Shown here one piece after another: positions 1-14,492 of a DNA stretch of 64,000 bases (position 1 is its first letter; each line of letters opens with the position of its first letter). The stretch covers positions 19,722,774-19,786,773 of the forward strand of contig OZ025268.1 in NCBI GenBank assembly GCA_964019165.1, written 5' to 3'. This DNA is from Mastigias papua. Taxonomy: Eukaryota; Cnidaria; Scyphozoa; Rhizostomeae; Mastigiidae. Made by a program: the position numbers and the translations under genes. Below the pieces are notes generated by a model, which saw only the letters and a list, made by a program, of their open reading frames with translations, was not told the origin of the DNA and made no database searches.

Positions 1-1380
1 AAATATTAATTCTTCTTAAAGCTTTTGCGGTTTTAATTAGCATGCTGAAAACAGAATTTGAACATCTTGTGCCCGTGGTTTGACATCTTAAACCAGCTTG
101 GATTAAAAGTATGGTTACACTCTAACATTTGATGAGAATTTTTCGAATGTCAACATCATCTGCAAAGTCGCTATATCTAGTCTTGAAAGCAAGCTGCATT
201 ACTAAAGCGTCCACTTTCCGACTCTTATGTCTCTAGCACCCTACATCTTTCAGGGAAAGTGAAAGCTGCCACATCAGAAGGAAGAATTGATAGTCACTAA
301 TAGAAAAACCAAAACACTCAATTAGCAACCTGATGCATTCAGTTTTTCTTCACATTTCTTTTTCAATTTGACTCAGTTTTCCTCTTCTTCAGGATTCTCT
401 TCTTCACCTGCTTCCTCTTATTATTCTTATTATTACTGTTCGGCTGTGAATTTTTTCTTAGAGACATCTTCTAAGTAGCATCTTGAGTCACTCCTCAATC
501 CCATCGTCTCAATTCCATCTTCTCAATCCCACTTTCTCAACCCCATCTTCTCAATCCCACTTTCTCAATCCCACTTTCTCAATCCCATTCTCTCCGCGTT
601 TTCGGTGCGTATCTTCACTCTTTCTTCTACGTTTCATTTTTCTTACTTAGTGCTACCCTTGCTCCCTAACTTACTTTTTAGCTAACCAGATGAATCCCAG
701 AGCTCACAAACTCTTCTTCTATTCTTTCAAACTTCCGTGAATTAGCAATTTAAGAATTTTCCATGTTCATATCAAGTCAATGTCACAGAGCATTGGACAC
801 TTGATGGAATTCGTACTCTTGTTGAAAATGGTATTTTTATCTTTCTTTCTTTCTTTTGAAGTAGTAAAAATTAATTAGTAGTCTAAAGTGGAGATAGCTG
901 CGTCCAGTCGTTATTAACACAGTAAACATAGCTTGTGTAAGTTGATGCGAGATACAATAAAACATACTGCTTTGAAATGACTGCCTTCAAACGTTCATCC
1001 TACAGTATTCTCCATGTTAAGTAGTAGCATCTGTTTTCCTATTCATAGTCACTGAATGTTAGAAATTTTCAGATGCATTAATTAGACTAAAAGCTAGTGG
1101 CATTTCTTGTACTGAATGTAAATAACCCGAAGATAAAATGTTTTGCTTCTCTTTGGAAAAGTTAAAGAAAAAATATTCATAAAGCTGAACGTCATCTATT
1201 GTCGTATTAGAGAGCTGATAAATTATTCATGTGGCTTCGTTTTCTTGCGTTTGCTGTAGCGACCTCTGAAGGGGCTTTCCAAACAGCTAAAACAAGGTAT
1301 TTTTGAGTCAATGGACAAGGAAAGGACAACACTTTCTTCCAAGATTGATACATCTAACCAATAAAATTAAGCAACTTCAA
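1..1380. other. AT-rich non-coding stretch
   Basis: I see no protein-coding exon, RNA gene or transposon terminus that I can support here. The only internal structure is the short minisatellite at 492-592, listed separately. Open frames are short and have no recognisable motif. Confidence 0.6.
492..592. repeat. 14-bp minisatellite
   Basis: About seven imperfect copies of TCTCAATCCCACTT stand head to tail, with C/T substitutions between copies. The pyrimidine-rich strand is the + strand. No coding function is implied. Confidence 0.75.
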
Positions 1381-2662
<1,282 letters not shown>

Positions 2663-2733
<71 letters not shown>

Positions 2734-2746
2734 AAATAATATATAA

Positions 2747-2779
<33 letters not shown>

Positions 2780-2795
2780 TATACATATAAAAATA

Positions 2796-2872
<77 letters not shown>
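2663..2872. repeat. interrupted (TA)n microsatellite
   Basis: Long TA runs are broken by short ACATATAAAAATAATATA-type interruptions that themselves recur three times, so slippage seems to have copied blocks as well as dinucleotides. The open frames over it are repeat artefacts. Confidence 0.95.
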
Positions 2873-2876
<4 letters not shown>

Positions 2877-3936
2877 TATATAGCTAGCATGAAATTGCCT
2901 GTGAATTTGTGGCCTTTTCATTTGGCTTTACACTTATTAATGTCTTACAGCAAGCAAGCCTCTATCTGACTCCCTCTATTTCTATTTGCAGTTGCTTGTT
3001 TAGTAACTTTCAGTTGCTCATATTTCTCACAAATAATCTATTTTCAAGGGCACTTTATGCCAATCCTAAGCTAAGAGAGATGTGAAAGGCGGAGTTCAGA
3101 TATTTGTTCCAATTACAGGTGGATTTGGCGTAATTTCTTTATGGCTGTTGAGGCATGTATTTGTTTGAATTGTTGAGTTTATACGTCAGCTTTTGAGCAA
3201 ATCAGTCAAACACTCCAGTATCCGAAACCCTGGATTTCCTTTCTTTTGCACTTTTAATTACAATCTCCACCACTTGCAATGTCTCGTGCACGTTTTCTCC
3301 CCTTCCTGAAAGAAATCTCAATTGCTTCATGGTGCAAAACAATTTCCGTAACCCAAAGACAATTGAGATATTGCCTTAAACGGGAATTGGTCTGAGAATG
3401 GTGTTATTGTTGGTAATTTTCGTGGCAGGAAATGGCTGTGAAGCCCATGAGTGTTCTTCCTACATTAGATGTTCTGTGTGCTTTTGATGATAGATGTTTG
3501 TTTGGATATAGTTTTCTGAAAAAGGAGTTTCATGGTTAGATGAATATCTAGAATAATGCTTAATCGATTAAATCTTTAATCTGAAAGTACGTTGGTATCA
3601 TCGTAAGAGTGTATGAAAGAAAAATACTATTTCAATAGCATTATTTAAATCTAAAGAAGACACTTCGTCTGAACGATTTGATTCTTCCTGAGATAAAAAT
3701 CATCCTTACAATCGACAAAACAAACAGTTTATAGAAGTACAATAGGATTGAGTTTGAGTTTAGTAGCCGCTTTATTGCTAATTAGTAGCCGCTTTTCGTG
3801 TCCTATTTTGCGTCCTGCCAGATATGGATAACTGTGTGATGCCACGCTATACTTGTAGCCCACAAGACTTGCTGTGTATTCTATGTTAATTGAGTAATAT
3901 GAAGCAGTCTAGTTCGCAAGATTGACAACACACACA
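2873..3936. other. non-coding stretch, nothing recognised
   Basis: No ORF of note, no repeat structure and no RNA gene that I can support. Confidence 0.55.
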
Positions 3937-4098
3937 GACACTACACTACACTACACTACACTACACTACACTACACTACACTACACTACACTACACTACA
4001 CTACACTACACTACACTACACTACACTACACTACACTACACTACACTACACTACACTACACTGCACTGCACTGCACTACACTACACTACACTACACTG
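3937..4098. repeat. (CACTA)n pentanucleotide microsatellite
   Basis: About 32 CACTA units run in tandem, with a small block of CACTG variants near 4062-4076. The frame reading TTLHYTTLHY is a repeat artefact. Confidence 0.95.
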
Positions 4099-6235
4099 CA
4101 ACACCTTCTCTTTTCTCTTCAGCTTTTGAGTTTTTACACCTTCTCATAGGATTGAGTTGAGTATGGGAGCAAGAGTGAACTCTAAACTAACATTTCAGGT
4201 GGTGAAAGGGAGTTTTCATTGACTAGTAGATTTGCAGCAGAAACTTTCAGGTGTACTGAGCATGCAAGGAGGCTGTTGCTCATTATCTGTCACAACTTAT
4301 TTCCCAGTCCTTTTTTCTCAACCAGCTATCACCTATGGCCTATCAGTGATTTATTTGTAGTTCCGTCGCTATCCATTGCATTGATACCAAATACGTCTGT
4401 CAAATCTTAGCAATTCTTCCTGGATCAAACTTTGAGCTTTCTTATAAAATCCGTGCAACATCAACAAAACACTTACTATCTTAATATTTTGATTTTCCCA
4501 AAATTCACTGACTGTAAGGCATAGGTTCATCATGTGCACAATTCTTTACCTTTGGGGTGCCTGTAAGGGATGATTTTTATCGTGGACACAGTGAAGTAGG
4601 ATGACCATTTCCTTTCCTCTTCGCCTTTATCTTCTAAGTGTTGCCACCAGGTGCCGATTTGCTACTACAACCACCCAAGTTATAGTCCTATGTGAGCCCC
4701 CAACCACCAATCGTATGCAAATCTGATCAATGGTGCAGCCACACGGCCACTCACCCATTCAATACACTCCCAACTCTACTGATATTCCCTCTTTCTTCTT
4801 TATCACAGCCTCCTTTCCCACTTCACATTTAAGCTTTTCATCCAACCCATTCATTACTAACATCATAACCATTTGATTCATATTTATTGCAAATCTCCAG
4901 CAGGGATCTTACATTAACAGCGAGCAATTTCCTGTCTAGTTAGGATTTTCGTTTGTAATTTAATATGTTTAGCGAGTCAGATTTTCTTAACTTTCAATTG
5001 AAATAATTTGATTTACTTTCTTTTGAAAAGATTGTGAACCATTATTTCAGTAGAGGTATTTCCTATGTCCTCTCTCCTTAGCACCAGTGAACACTAATAC
5101 AGTCCTTAACGAATATGTATTACAGTGTTGTGTTTATATCATGCTTGTATGTCAGTGAAGCACTGCTGTGTTCCACAAACTCAACTATTCTTCCTAGGAA
5201 AATCTTAAGAAAGTTTCAGTACTAGGTGGAAAAAGGAATGTAAATCTGGAATTGAAATGCGACTTCTTAATGGATGATAGATGTTCTAATTTGTTGCTTT
5301 GACTTCAGGAAACTTTAGAGAACTTAGTTCAGACTGCAAAGAAGCAAGCTACTGCAAGCTGTTGGCAACATATAATGCACTTTAAAATCTTAGGTTTTAC
5401 ATAGTGATTTTTCTTACCCAAGTTGGATGAAACCATCGATGTAGAAGAGAATGGTAGCAAAAGGAGTGGAATCTGCGTTAAGATTTGAAAATTTCTAAAG
5501 TAAGCTCATTACTCGAGGACAATACCATGGACTAATAATCATCCTGGTTTCAGCGAAATATCAGAATTTCCTGATTTGTAACAGAAATTGAGTCAATCAA
5601 AACGAGTTACAATTTCAAATACACAATGCTACAACTTTCATGGAATCAGAAGACAAATGCACAATTTTCGATAAGGTATTTTTGAACCAGTATTGAAACT
5701 TTCATGGCTTTTTCATGATTTCAGTAAATGTGTATCAACTAATCCCAGAAATCCCAGCATTGAAGTTTCTTAATTTTTTTAACAGTCTAGTACTGCTGTC
5801 TCATAAGCCACTTTATTAAAATAAAGAACGTGTACTACCCAGTACCTACGGACACAGACATTGCTGATCCTTCTTCATTCTACGATCAGTCGTGATCTTA
5901 ATTCAGCTTAAATGTCATCGAAATACTCATCATCTTTATCACAACCTTAGCAAGGCAATTTTTCTTCTTATTCAACATAAGAACCTGTGAAATACGGAGG
6001 TGCCTGGTATTATTAAAGTCGCTGTCTATTCTGTTTAGTAAGCTACCTACACATACGGCTTGGAACAAAGCCATGTTTTAGACCAATGCGAATACCGCAA
6101 TCACACGAAGCATAACGTTAAATGTATACGTCATATTTCATGGCGGTTGCTAAGGAGCAGCAACATTAATACTAATAATAATAGTAGTCGTCATCATCCT
6201 CATCTTCTTCCCGTTACTCTGTTCGCGTAGCTTGG
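4099..6235. other. non-coding stretch, nothing firmly recognised
   Basis: A slightly GC-richer patch near 4620-4800 has a pyrimidine tract ending in AAG and a possible GTGAGC donor, but the frame between them is too short and carries no motif. I do not call it an exon. The rest is AT-rich with frequent stops. Confidence 0.5.
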
Positions 6236-6885
6236 GACTGACCCTGGGGCTAATGGGGCACCTGCCAATTGTTTAAGAGATGTGATTCTGTCCGCTACTC
6301 TCAGTCCACTCAGTTACCCCAACAGTTACTTATCAGAACTGTAGCCTGAAGTTGCATAGCCTGATTTTCAGTGAAGAGGCCTGGTTGGACGGTTTGCCAT
6401 AGATCACTAACATCTGCCCCAATTCTGAGTCTGCGAAATGAATCGCTACCGACTAAAGGACAGTGTCTCTTTGTGTCTGTCGACTCCCACGAAGAGGCCT
6501 TCAGCCATCAGCACTGTTATCATCATCATCATCATCACCATCATTATCATCGTCGTCGTCATCATCTTTCTGTCTGTCTTTTCCCGTACGCCCCTTACGG
6601 GGCCTAGGCTGACCCTGGGGTCAGTGTCGCCTTCAAATTGTTTAGAAGAGGTGATTGAGTCGGCTACACTCAATCCGCTCTGTTACCACAACAGTTACTT
6701 ATCAGAGCTGCAGCATGAAGCTGCTGTGCCTGACTATCACTGGAGGGGCCTGGTTGGACAGTTTGCCACAGGTCGTCAACATCTGCCCCAATTCTGAATC
6801 TTCGCGAAATGAATCACTATCAACTTAAGGGCAGTGTCTCTCTATGCCCGCTTGCCACCATGAGGAGGTCTCCAACCATGGGCTA

Positions 6886-6887
<2 letters not shown>
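6236..6887 (+). repeat. diverged tandem duplication of an interspersed repeat
   Basis: Two related copies lie in direct order, about 6236-6525 and 6608-6887. Both contain GACCCTGGGG, ACAGTTACTTATCAGA, GCCTGGTTGGAC, CATCTGCCCCAATTCTGA and a GCGAAATGAATC block in the same order. Each copy ends in a CAT/ATC microsatellite. The order and spacing indicate one repeat unit duplicated and then diverged. I cannot name the family. It may be the 3' untranslated or internal part of the same retroelement as the downstream LINE-like tail. Confidence 0.6.
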
Positions 6888-6988
<101 letters not shown>

Positions 6989-7016
6989 GTATTATTGTCA
7001 TCATTATTATCATTGC

Positions 7017-7226
7017 ATGGCGAGGAGACCTGATTTCACACTGGAAAACCGAGACAAGAAATACCAAAAATTGTGCTTTCAGCTGCTTGAACGACACCAG
7101 AACTACCGAATTCAAGTTGTACCTGCAGTGACTGGTTGCTGTGGAGGCGGAATTGAAGAATTGAGAAAGGACCAGGGCAAGTTGTTTGATGTTAGCTTGG
7201 TAGACAGAATTGTGAATGAACTATAG
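7017..7226 (+). pseudogene. LINE-like retrotransposon C-terminal fragment
   Basis: A 69-residue open frame holds KYQKLCFQLLERHQNYRIQV-type sequence followed by VVPAVTGCCGG. In many non-LTR retrotransposons the segment after the reverse transcriptase has this form: a K-Y-x-x-L helix, then a short valine-rich strand ending in a GxxGG-like turn. The fragment starts right after the (CAT)n tract, so the rest of the element is missing. Downstream, about 200 bp of non-coding sequence ends with AATAAA at 7423-7428, as expected for a retrotransposon or gene 3' end. I infer a 5'-truncated LINE copy. The match is from memory of the family's shape and not from an alignment, and a terminal exon of a host gene is not excluded. 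Confidence 0.45.
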
Positions 7227-7422
7227 AAGACAGCTCATAGGAAAGCGATGCGATATTTAGGAAAGTTTTATCTTAACTCATGTCTTGCGTCTGTTTAATA
7301 CTATATTGTCTTTAAACAGTGTAATAAGCCAATTCTTAGGCTAACTTGCAACTAAGTCATGTAACTATATTTGTGAACCATTCGGTGTTGGAAGGTAGGT
7401 ACAAATGCTAGATCTTTTGCTA

Positions 7423-7428
7423 AATAAA
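7423..7428 (+). promoter_or_regulatory. putative polyadenylation signal
   Basis: AATAAA lies about 200 bp after the stop codon of the LINE-like fragment and on the same strand, so it could be that element's 3' processing signal. Confidence 0.4.
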
Positions 7429-7429
7429 G

Positions 7430-8450
7430 GCCATTCCTTGAACTGCTATCAAAGGTTTCATTTCCTCACGAGTTGACTTCCTTCTTTTAACAATCGTGAT
7501 TTGAAAATTGAAAAGACTAGAAAAACTTCTAAACTTTATCTCGAATGCCCAACATCTGAATTCTTCCAAAGCGAGTTCTATCGCAGAATGCGCGAATTCC
7601 TGTGTTTACGCTGATTCAGCTTGGTCAGTCACTGCGAAGGCATCTTCAAAACTAGCTACAAATATTAGAGATTGCTACTGGCTGATAGGATCATGGCTAC
7701 AACATACGAAACATTTAATCAGAGCTCATTTATTTGCGCATAATTTCCCATATTCTACGCGCTAATCAAGTTACGAGATCATTTATGAACGGGCCTAACA
7801 AAGAGTGCAAAAACCCAATGGAACATAGAATTGTAGACAAACCATACTTTTGACCCTAATTTCATCTACCACTCAACCAAAAATCAATCCTTTTTCTTCT
7901 TAGGTTACGAATTCTATACACAGAAGCTGTCTTCCTAAACACCATTATGCTCTCTATAACAAAATATTGCAATAATTTCCCAAATTCAATTAGACCCTAC
8001 ACGGAGAAATGGGCCCATTATGTTTCTTTTTACCACATGAGACATATTTTGCTTGGGGGAGAGACTCTCTTTATTATCGCCAATTATGTTTTTCGCTGTC
8101 CATTCACCATGCTTAGGCGTTGTGGTTCGCGCTCTGAGTCACGAGAGAGTCTACATCTGGCCACCAATTTTCATTCTTCATGTTTCGAGCATGTAGTACG
8201 TCATGCGAGGTTTTGAGCTGGCTGATAAGAGGCTGCGTTTTATATGCAATAGAATACGAGACTAGCTATTTAACAACTCCTAAATTCATTTATTTTTAGC
8301 TAATTAAGCTCTGTTTTTCATAATACAGTCAACCCAAGGTATGAGGATGAGATATAAATGAAGAGATTTATTAATGACGATGCCCCTGGGATAAAAATGA
8401 AAATGTGGCGTCTAATGAGTTTTCCTTTTAATGCTCATTGTTATTTATCT
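7430..8450. other. non-coding stretch, nothing recognised
   Basis: Short open frames (7508-7765 and 7947-8216, + strand) have no recognisable motif and no clear splice context. I do not call a gene. Confidence 0.5.
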
Positions 8451-8517
8451 TCATTCATTCATTCATTCATTCATTCGTCCATCCATTCATCCACTCATTC
8501 GTCCATTTATCCATTCA
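8451..8517. repeat. (ATTC)n imperfect tetranucleotide repeat
   Basis: About 16 units of ATTC/ATCC type. The 3' half is degenerate. Confidence 0.85.
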
Positions 8518-9960
8518 GTCAGCCATAAACTTTGAATTAGCAGCGATATAAAGTTCCAAAGGCACTAAGATCAATCAATTATACTTAGCCAGTAAAAGAA
8601 AATGCAAATAAAAATTTCAGTTCAAAAGGACAACAACAACAGCTTTCAATTTCTCTAATATTTTTTATTACAAGTTACTCATGCTTTTATTCATACGTAA
8701 ACAAGATCAAAGTCTCTAATGAAGAGTCATCAGAGGATATTTCTCATGCATATTAGAACTCTCTTCTTTAAAATAAAACAAATATGACGCTGCTCCCTTT
8801 ATACGCTCTTAGAATTGAGTGTGGAATCTCATTTTCACTCTGTAGCTATCCCAACCACCAAAGTCCATGGATCATATTAATCCCAGTTGACAATGACATT
8901 TACGTAAAACACATTCTCTTCAGCTTATCAGACAACAAGAGAATTACTAAAAGCGAATAAAGATGTAACGGCTGGAGTCGTGGATTTTCTTCGGCTTTTT
9001 TAAAATACTAAGCTTTTAAATGGGGTTTTTGATGTTTTCTGTCATCACTGAACTTTTAGCCATACTTGGGTTTACTTCCTATATGATGTCACACAATTTA
9101 GGGGCTAGACATGAGACAAGGGGTGATGCAAACTAAAGCGATTGGATATGAAAATTAGACAAATACATACATACAACTACATACATACAAATACATACAT
9201 ACAAATACATAGAATAATATTAGAAAATAAATAATATTAGTAATATTAGTAATAATATAATATAAATAATATTAGAAAATCAGACTATGCCAATAGGTAT
9301 CTTGCTGTACCATTCTACGATTCAGTTCAGTATTTATATTCTGAAGAACAGATAGAAAACCTTTCTTTATTATCAACATATTTTACTTATCGCTTGAAAA
9401 CGCTTACAATTTCTTTTCCAAAGCCCAGATAATTTTTCTGAAGACCCGATGGTCTAAATGTTTTAATAATTCTAGACTCAGATATTCTTGATATTCAGAT
9501 ACTCGGATATTCGGACAATCATTCTTATTTCAAAGCTGATTTCCTGCAAATACTACGAAGCTAAAGACAGTATTCATCTGGGCTACTGTTGAAAATAGAG
9601 CAAGAGTGTTGGCTGCTAGTAACAACCTCATCAGAAGTTTTGCTTGCCAAAAGAATCTGGGTAGCTCAGTGCTTGTGAAAATTCTTATCCTAGGCTTATC
9701 CTGTTCTAGCAGTGTTCTTACTTGTTTGGTAGATCGAGTCTTAGTGTTCTTAATCCTAAAGTGTGTTATTTTTATTAAAGAGTGTACAACAAAAAAGCAC
9801 AGGACTACATGAACAATTGGACCAAATAAGCCATTCCTATTGGTTGACCATTTGTCCCAAATTTTCATCAGCCAGTCATGATGCAAACATGGATGATTTT
9901 GGCCGCATATCTGGTAGCTAAGTAATTTATTCGAACATGATCAAGCTCCTTCTCTTTCAG
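8518..9960. other. intronic or upstream non-coding sequence
   Basis: No exon recognised. A degenerate ACATAC-type repeat lies at about 9160-9212. A 118-residue minus-strand frame at 9530-9886 is overlapped by a plus-strand frame and has no identifiable domain. The last bases are a pyrimidine-rich tract ending in CAG at 9958-9960, the acceptor for the GATA finger exon. Confidence 0.55.
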
Positions 9961-10109
9961 GTGAAAATCGAGAATGCATGAACTGTGGGGCGACATCAAC
10001 ACCTCTTTGGAGGCGAGATGCCCATGGTCATTACCTTTGCAATGCTTGTGGTCTTTACCATAAAATGAATGGAGCGAACAGGCCTCTTATCAAGCCAAAG
10101 CGGAGATTG
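9961..10109 (+). CDS. GATA transcription factor, N-terminal zinc finger exon
   Basis: This internal exon encodes the N-terminal GATA zinc finger of a sequence-specific nuclear transcription factor that binds WGATAR sites. After 2 nt that complete a split codon, the 49 codons read from [10 protein letters not shown] through [20 protein letters not shown] to KPKRRL. The finger is C-x2-C-x17-C-x2-C (CMNC and CNAC), the exact spacing of the family. The N-finger usually supports DNA binding and binds FOG-type cofactors. The acceptor is TTCTCTTTCAG and the donor is GTAAGA, leaving phase 0 for the next exon. The linker KPKRRL continues in frame into SQSRR at 17233. The start codon and upstream activation-domain exons are not identified in this window. 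Unusual residues are Met in place of the common Val in CVNC and DAHGHY in place of DGTGHY. Confidence 0.93.
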
Positions 10110-10476
10110 GTAAGACAATGAAGAGTTCTCAGTCTTCAATAATCTATACCTTTACATGTCCACATTTTGAAAACGGAAGGAGATTTCTACTCAGAAAGCA
10201 GAAATTACCTTTCGTCATTATTTTCCTATTGAGTTGATAAGATCAGATTAGCAACACAAGTTTACAGAAATGGCTTCTCTAATGCACCTCCTATCAACTT
10301 TTGACATGATTTAGACTTCCCTATAGTTTCTAGCGAACATGTTGTGATTTGTTGCTGTCAGTTTTAGACTATCTATCTGGAAATATCAGAACCACATAGT
10401 TAGTTGGTCCCTTGTTTTATCATTGTTTTACCCAATTGGTTAAACATAGCCCAAGAATGCAAGTCAATCATTTGAT

Positions 10477-10600
10477 TGATGGCCTGGTGAGTCGGTGGGT
10501 CCATCTGTCCATAAGTCAGGCAGCTAGCCAGCCAGTTCACTAATCAGTCAATCAGTTACATAGTCTATTTGTTGGCTAGTCACTCAGTTAGCCAGGTACC
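10477..10600. repeat. degenerate CAGT/CAGC-type tetranucleotide repeat
   Basis: Imperfect runs of GTCAG, CAGT, CAGC and AGCCAG-like units form a decayed tetranucleotide tract inside the GATA intron. Confidence 0.5.
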
Positions 10601-10633
10601 AATTGATATTTCGGGATTTCTTTGAGCTTGTTA

Positions 10634-11322
10634 GGGGTCAGTCATTTATAACTCTGGGTACCGGGATGGGCTAGAATTGGGACTAGCATGAAAACTTTTC
10701 CAAGGACGCTTGGGAGGTTTGAAACTTTGTGGGGAATTTTTGAGGGGTATCAAATCCTTAAAGTCAAAATCTTAAGAAAATCAGCTCGATGATTTGCAGA
10801 AGTCTATTGATCACTGTATTAATACGTATCTATTTGTCAGAGTTTCTCATATAGCAATTTTTTCTCTGATGGAAGTTCTTTTGTGGTATACTGAGTTATT
10901 GTAGTGTTCTTATTAGCAGACATCACAGCTGTATGTTCAAATGAAGTTTCAAGCATAAATCAATTTTTCATGAAAACTTTTCTATACCTTATGCCAAGAA
11001 ATCCCACAAAGAATGATATTTGCAATATTTTGTACAAAGGTTTTCCATACAGTACTTCCTGTAAGTAAGTTTGCGGGACACATTTTCTATATGTGATCTT
11101 TTCAAGTAGATGAAAGTGGCAATTGCTTCGTTAAAAAGTAGCAATGAGGAAATCTACCCTGAAACCCTTATAGGTTAGATAGCAACTGGGGTGTGAAACT
11201 TATTACTTGATTCTCAATGGGGTATGAAACTTTTTGGACAAAAATTGAAGGGGCATAAAACTTTTGACCACTTTGTAGATTCTAATCTGCCCCGATACCC
11301 AGAGTTATAAATGACTAGCCCC
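10634..11322. mobile_element. non-autonomous TIR DNA transposon (MITE-like)
   Basis: A 689-bp unit is bounded by imperfect terminal inverted repeats. The left end reads GGGGTCAGTCATTTATAACT, and the reverse complement of the right end reads GGGGCTAGTCATTTATAACT. Similarity continues through CTGGGTAYCGGG. It is flanked on both sides by TTA (10631-10633 and 11323-11325), a 3-bp duplication of the kind made by PIF/Harbinger elements. There is no transposase ORF inside. The superfamily is inferred from target length alone and is uncertain. The element lies in the first GATA intron. Confidence 0.65.
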
Positions 11323-11325
11323 TTA

Positions 11326-12172
11326 GTTCATGTTGATCAGTTCACCCTACTATTGTTGAACAGCAAATTCAGTTTTCAGACGCTCTCATTCTAGGCCAGC
11401 AAGCACATAGGCAGTAAATACCCTACCATAGAGTTCAACCAAGTTCTATTTAGGAAATTTTCCACAGAAAGTTGTTTTGGAAAGCATGAAAAATTCCCAA
11501 AATTAGATTCTATATTCGCCGTTTCATTTTATGATGATTTCTGTTATACTCTTTTTGCTTGTTTTCTTTTGGTGATATTGGCTGGTTTATACCTTTTCTA
11601 CAAATGACATTGCGTTTGTAGTGATAAATAGCTTTGTTTTCTAGCTAAATCAAATTATGGAGTGCTTTTAAACAACTTTAATATCAACAATCAATTGACT
11701 TGAACATAATTGGATTTTTGCTTAGTCTCATGCATAACTATGGCTAATTATGTTTGGCAGCCTCAGATATTGGATGTTGTTCGTGCCATAATTTCAAGAG
11801 TTTGAAATGATATAGGCCCTGTCAAAGAATCATTAGCATCTTGGCCTTTCCTCGCTCATCAACCCTTACAATGCTGCTCTCACATTTCAGAAAGACCACA
11901 CCTTGCGGTGAAAAATCACGCGTTTGTAAGCGATTGACGGTTACGTCTAGGGTCAGTTTTGTAACAGCTGCCAGTTTCCTTTTGTTTGCACGCTACTAAT
12001 CGAGTTCACAACATCCATCTTGAGGCAAGAATTTTTATTAACAACAGCATAGATGTATATTAACCATTATGATGCTTATTATTAAATATGTATATGAAAG
12101 TGCTCCAGTTTGCCCAGAAAAAGGAGAATTCCTGGCTACTCGCAACCTACTGAGTACATATATATCTATCTA
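11326..12172. other. intronic non-coding sequence
   Basis: AT-rich intron sequence with no exon, RNA gene or repeat end that I can support. Confidence 0.55.
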
Positions 12173-13437
<1,265 letters not shown>

Positions 13438-13489
13438 TATATATAAATGTCAAAAAGCTACAACCAACCAAGTACTTTTAAAGTATAAC

Positions 13490-13552
13490 GAGAATTCAAG
13501 AAATAAAATTACATCATTTCAAACGTTTCGGCACAAGCCTTCATCAGTAATC
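13490..13552 (-). mobile_element. PLE-associated repeat with hammerhead-like core
   Basis: On the minus strand this reads ACTGATGA, a short GGC-TTGT-GCC stem-loop and GAAACG, then the sequence shared with 1381-1413. The core matches the hammerhead consensus CUGANGA...GAAA (TCATCAG at 13541-13547, GTTTC at 13525-13529). A clean stem I and cleavage site are not evident, so it may be a decayed ribozyme. It lies just outside the (TA)n tract that borders the inverted PLE arm. Confidence 0.5.
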
Positions 13553-13691
<139 letters not shown>

Positions 13692-13723
13692 CAGATATAA
13701 TACGAAGAAAAACAACTATGTTT

Positions 13724-13778
13724 CTAATTTTGCAAGACATGTTTCGGATTCATCATCCATCTTCAGTTGCTAAATCTG
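13724..13778 (-). ncRNA. hammerhead ribozyme, left PLE arm
   Basis: This is the reverse-complement twin of the motif at 16048-16102 and is identical to it by eye. On the minus strand the core is CUGAAGA (13760-13766), a GGAU/AUCC stem II, GAAAC (13741-13745), a tiny AC-AU-GU stem III, cleavage triplet GUC (13736-13738) and a GCAA/UUGC stem I. It lies downstream of the partial PLE frame in this arm. Confidence 0.7.
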
Positions 13779-13863
13779 AATTGAAATCATTAGAACACAT
13801 ATAAGTATATACATTCGATAAAAGAACGAAAAACCGTTATGAAGAAAAAACACGAAAGAGGAG

Positions 13864-14490
13864 TTAGAAACTTAATGAGATATCAAAGTGCTGAACCTGT
13901 TTATTTAAAATGGGCTTCTCCCATGAAATGTGCAAAGCCTCTTTGATTTTAAGTTGATGATAGGTACTTGCTGTATCTATAACCGTGAAACAATTGTCAC
14001 TGCAAGATTCCCTACATTTATCAGAACCCCTAAGATGTTTAAAGATGTTGGAGTTTTTGTCAGTATGTAAATGCTCACGCACTCGAGTGGACAAATGTCG
14101 GCTTGTCTCGCCAACGTAAACGGAATCACATCCCGCACAATTAAACTTATAAACCACATTGGAGCGAAGCGTTTTGGGCACAGAATCTTTAACATCGATT
14201 AAGTTTTTAATTTTAAAAGAAGAAAATACCAGTTTTATTTTTAGATCTTTACAATATCGTTTAACTAAAGTTTGTAGCTTTTTCTTGGTGAAATTAGACC
14301 AGGGTAGATATGGTAACTTGAAATAAAGAGTGCAAAGACCAATAGGGGATGTAGAAACAGCAGAAAGAGCAGTAGACTTATTAATGTTATCAAGATACCC
14401 TTTTACTACTTTTTGTATTAATCCGTCAGGAAATTGATTCTTTCTGAGTATGTTAGAGAGCTTCTTAACATCCTCATTGAAACCCAGAAG
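13864..14490 (-). pseudogene. inverted partial copy of the PLE ORF (C-terminal part)
   Basis: The minus-strand frame is open from the arm junction at 14490 to the stop at 13864 and encodes the same residues as 15336-15962. It includes the whole GIY-YIG endonuclease region (SVYVGETSRHLSTRVREH) but no reverse transcriptase motifs. There is no ATG in the arm before GTG at 14179-14181, so it is a 5'-truncated copy. Near-identity with the plus-strand copy indicates that the duplication is recent or was made during the same integration. Confidence 0.88.
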
Positions 14491-14492
14491 AT

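Noticed and set aside
3922..4149. ORF of TTLHY repeats
   Set aside because: It is a translation of the (CACTA)n microsatellite.
4620..4690. Possible small upstream GATA exon with good-looking splice sites
   Set aside because: The frame between the acceptor-like and donor-like sites is very short, has no recognisable motif and cannot be linked in phase to the first finger exon.
9530..9886. 118-residue minus-strand ORF just upstream of the first finger exon
   Set aside because: There is no known domain, overlapping frames are open on the other strand, and it lies in presumed intron. A CTGATGA followed by a 5-bp stem there lacks the GAAA of a hammerhead.
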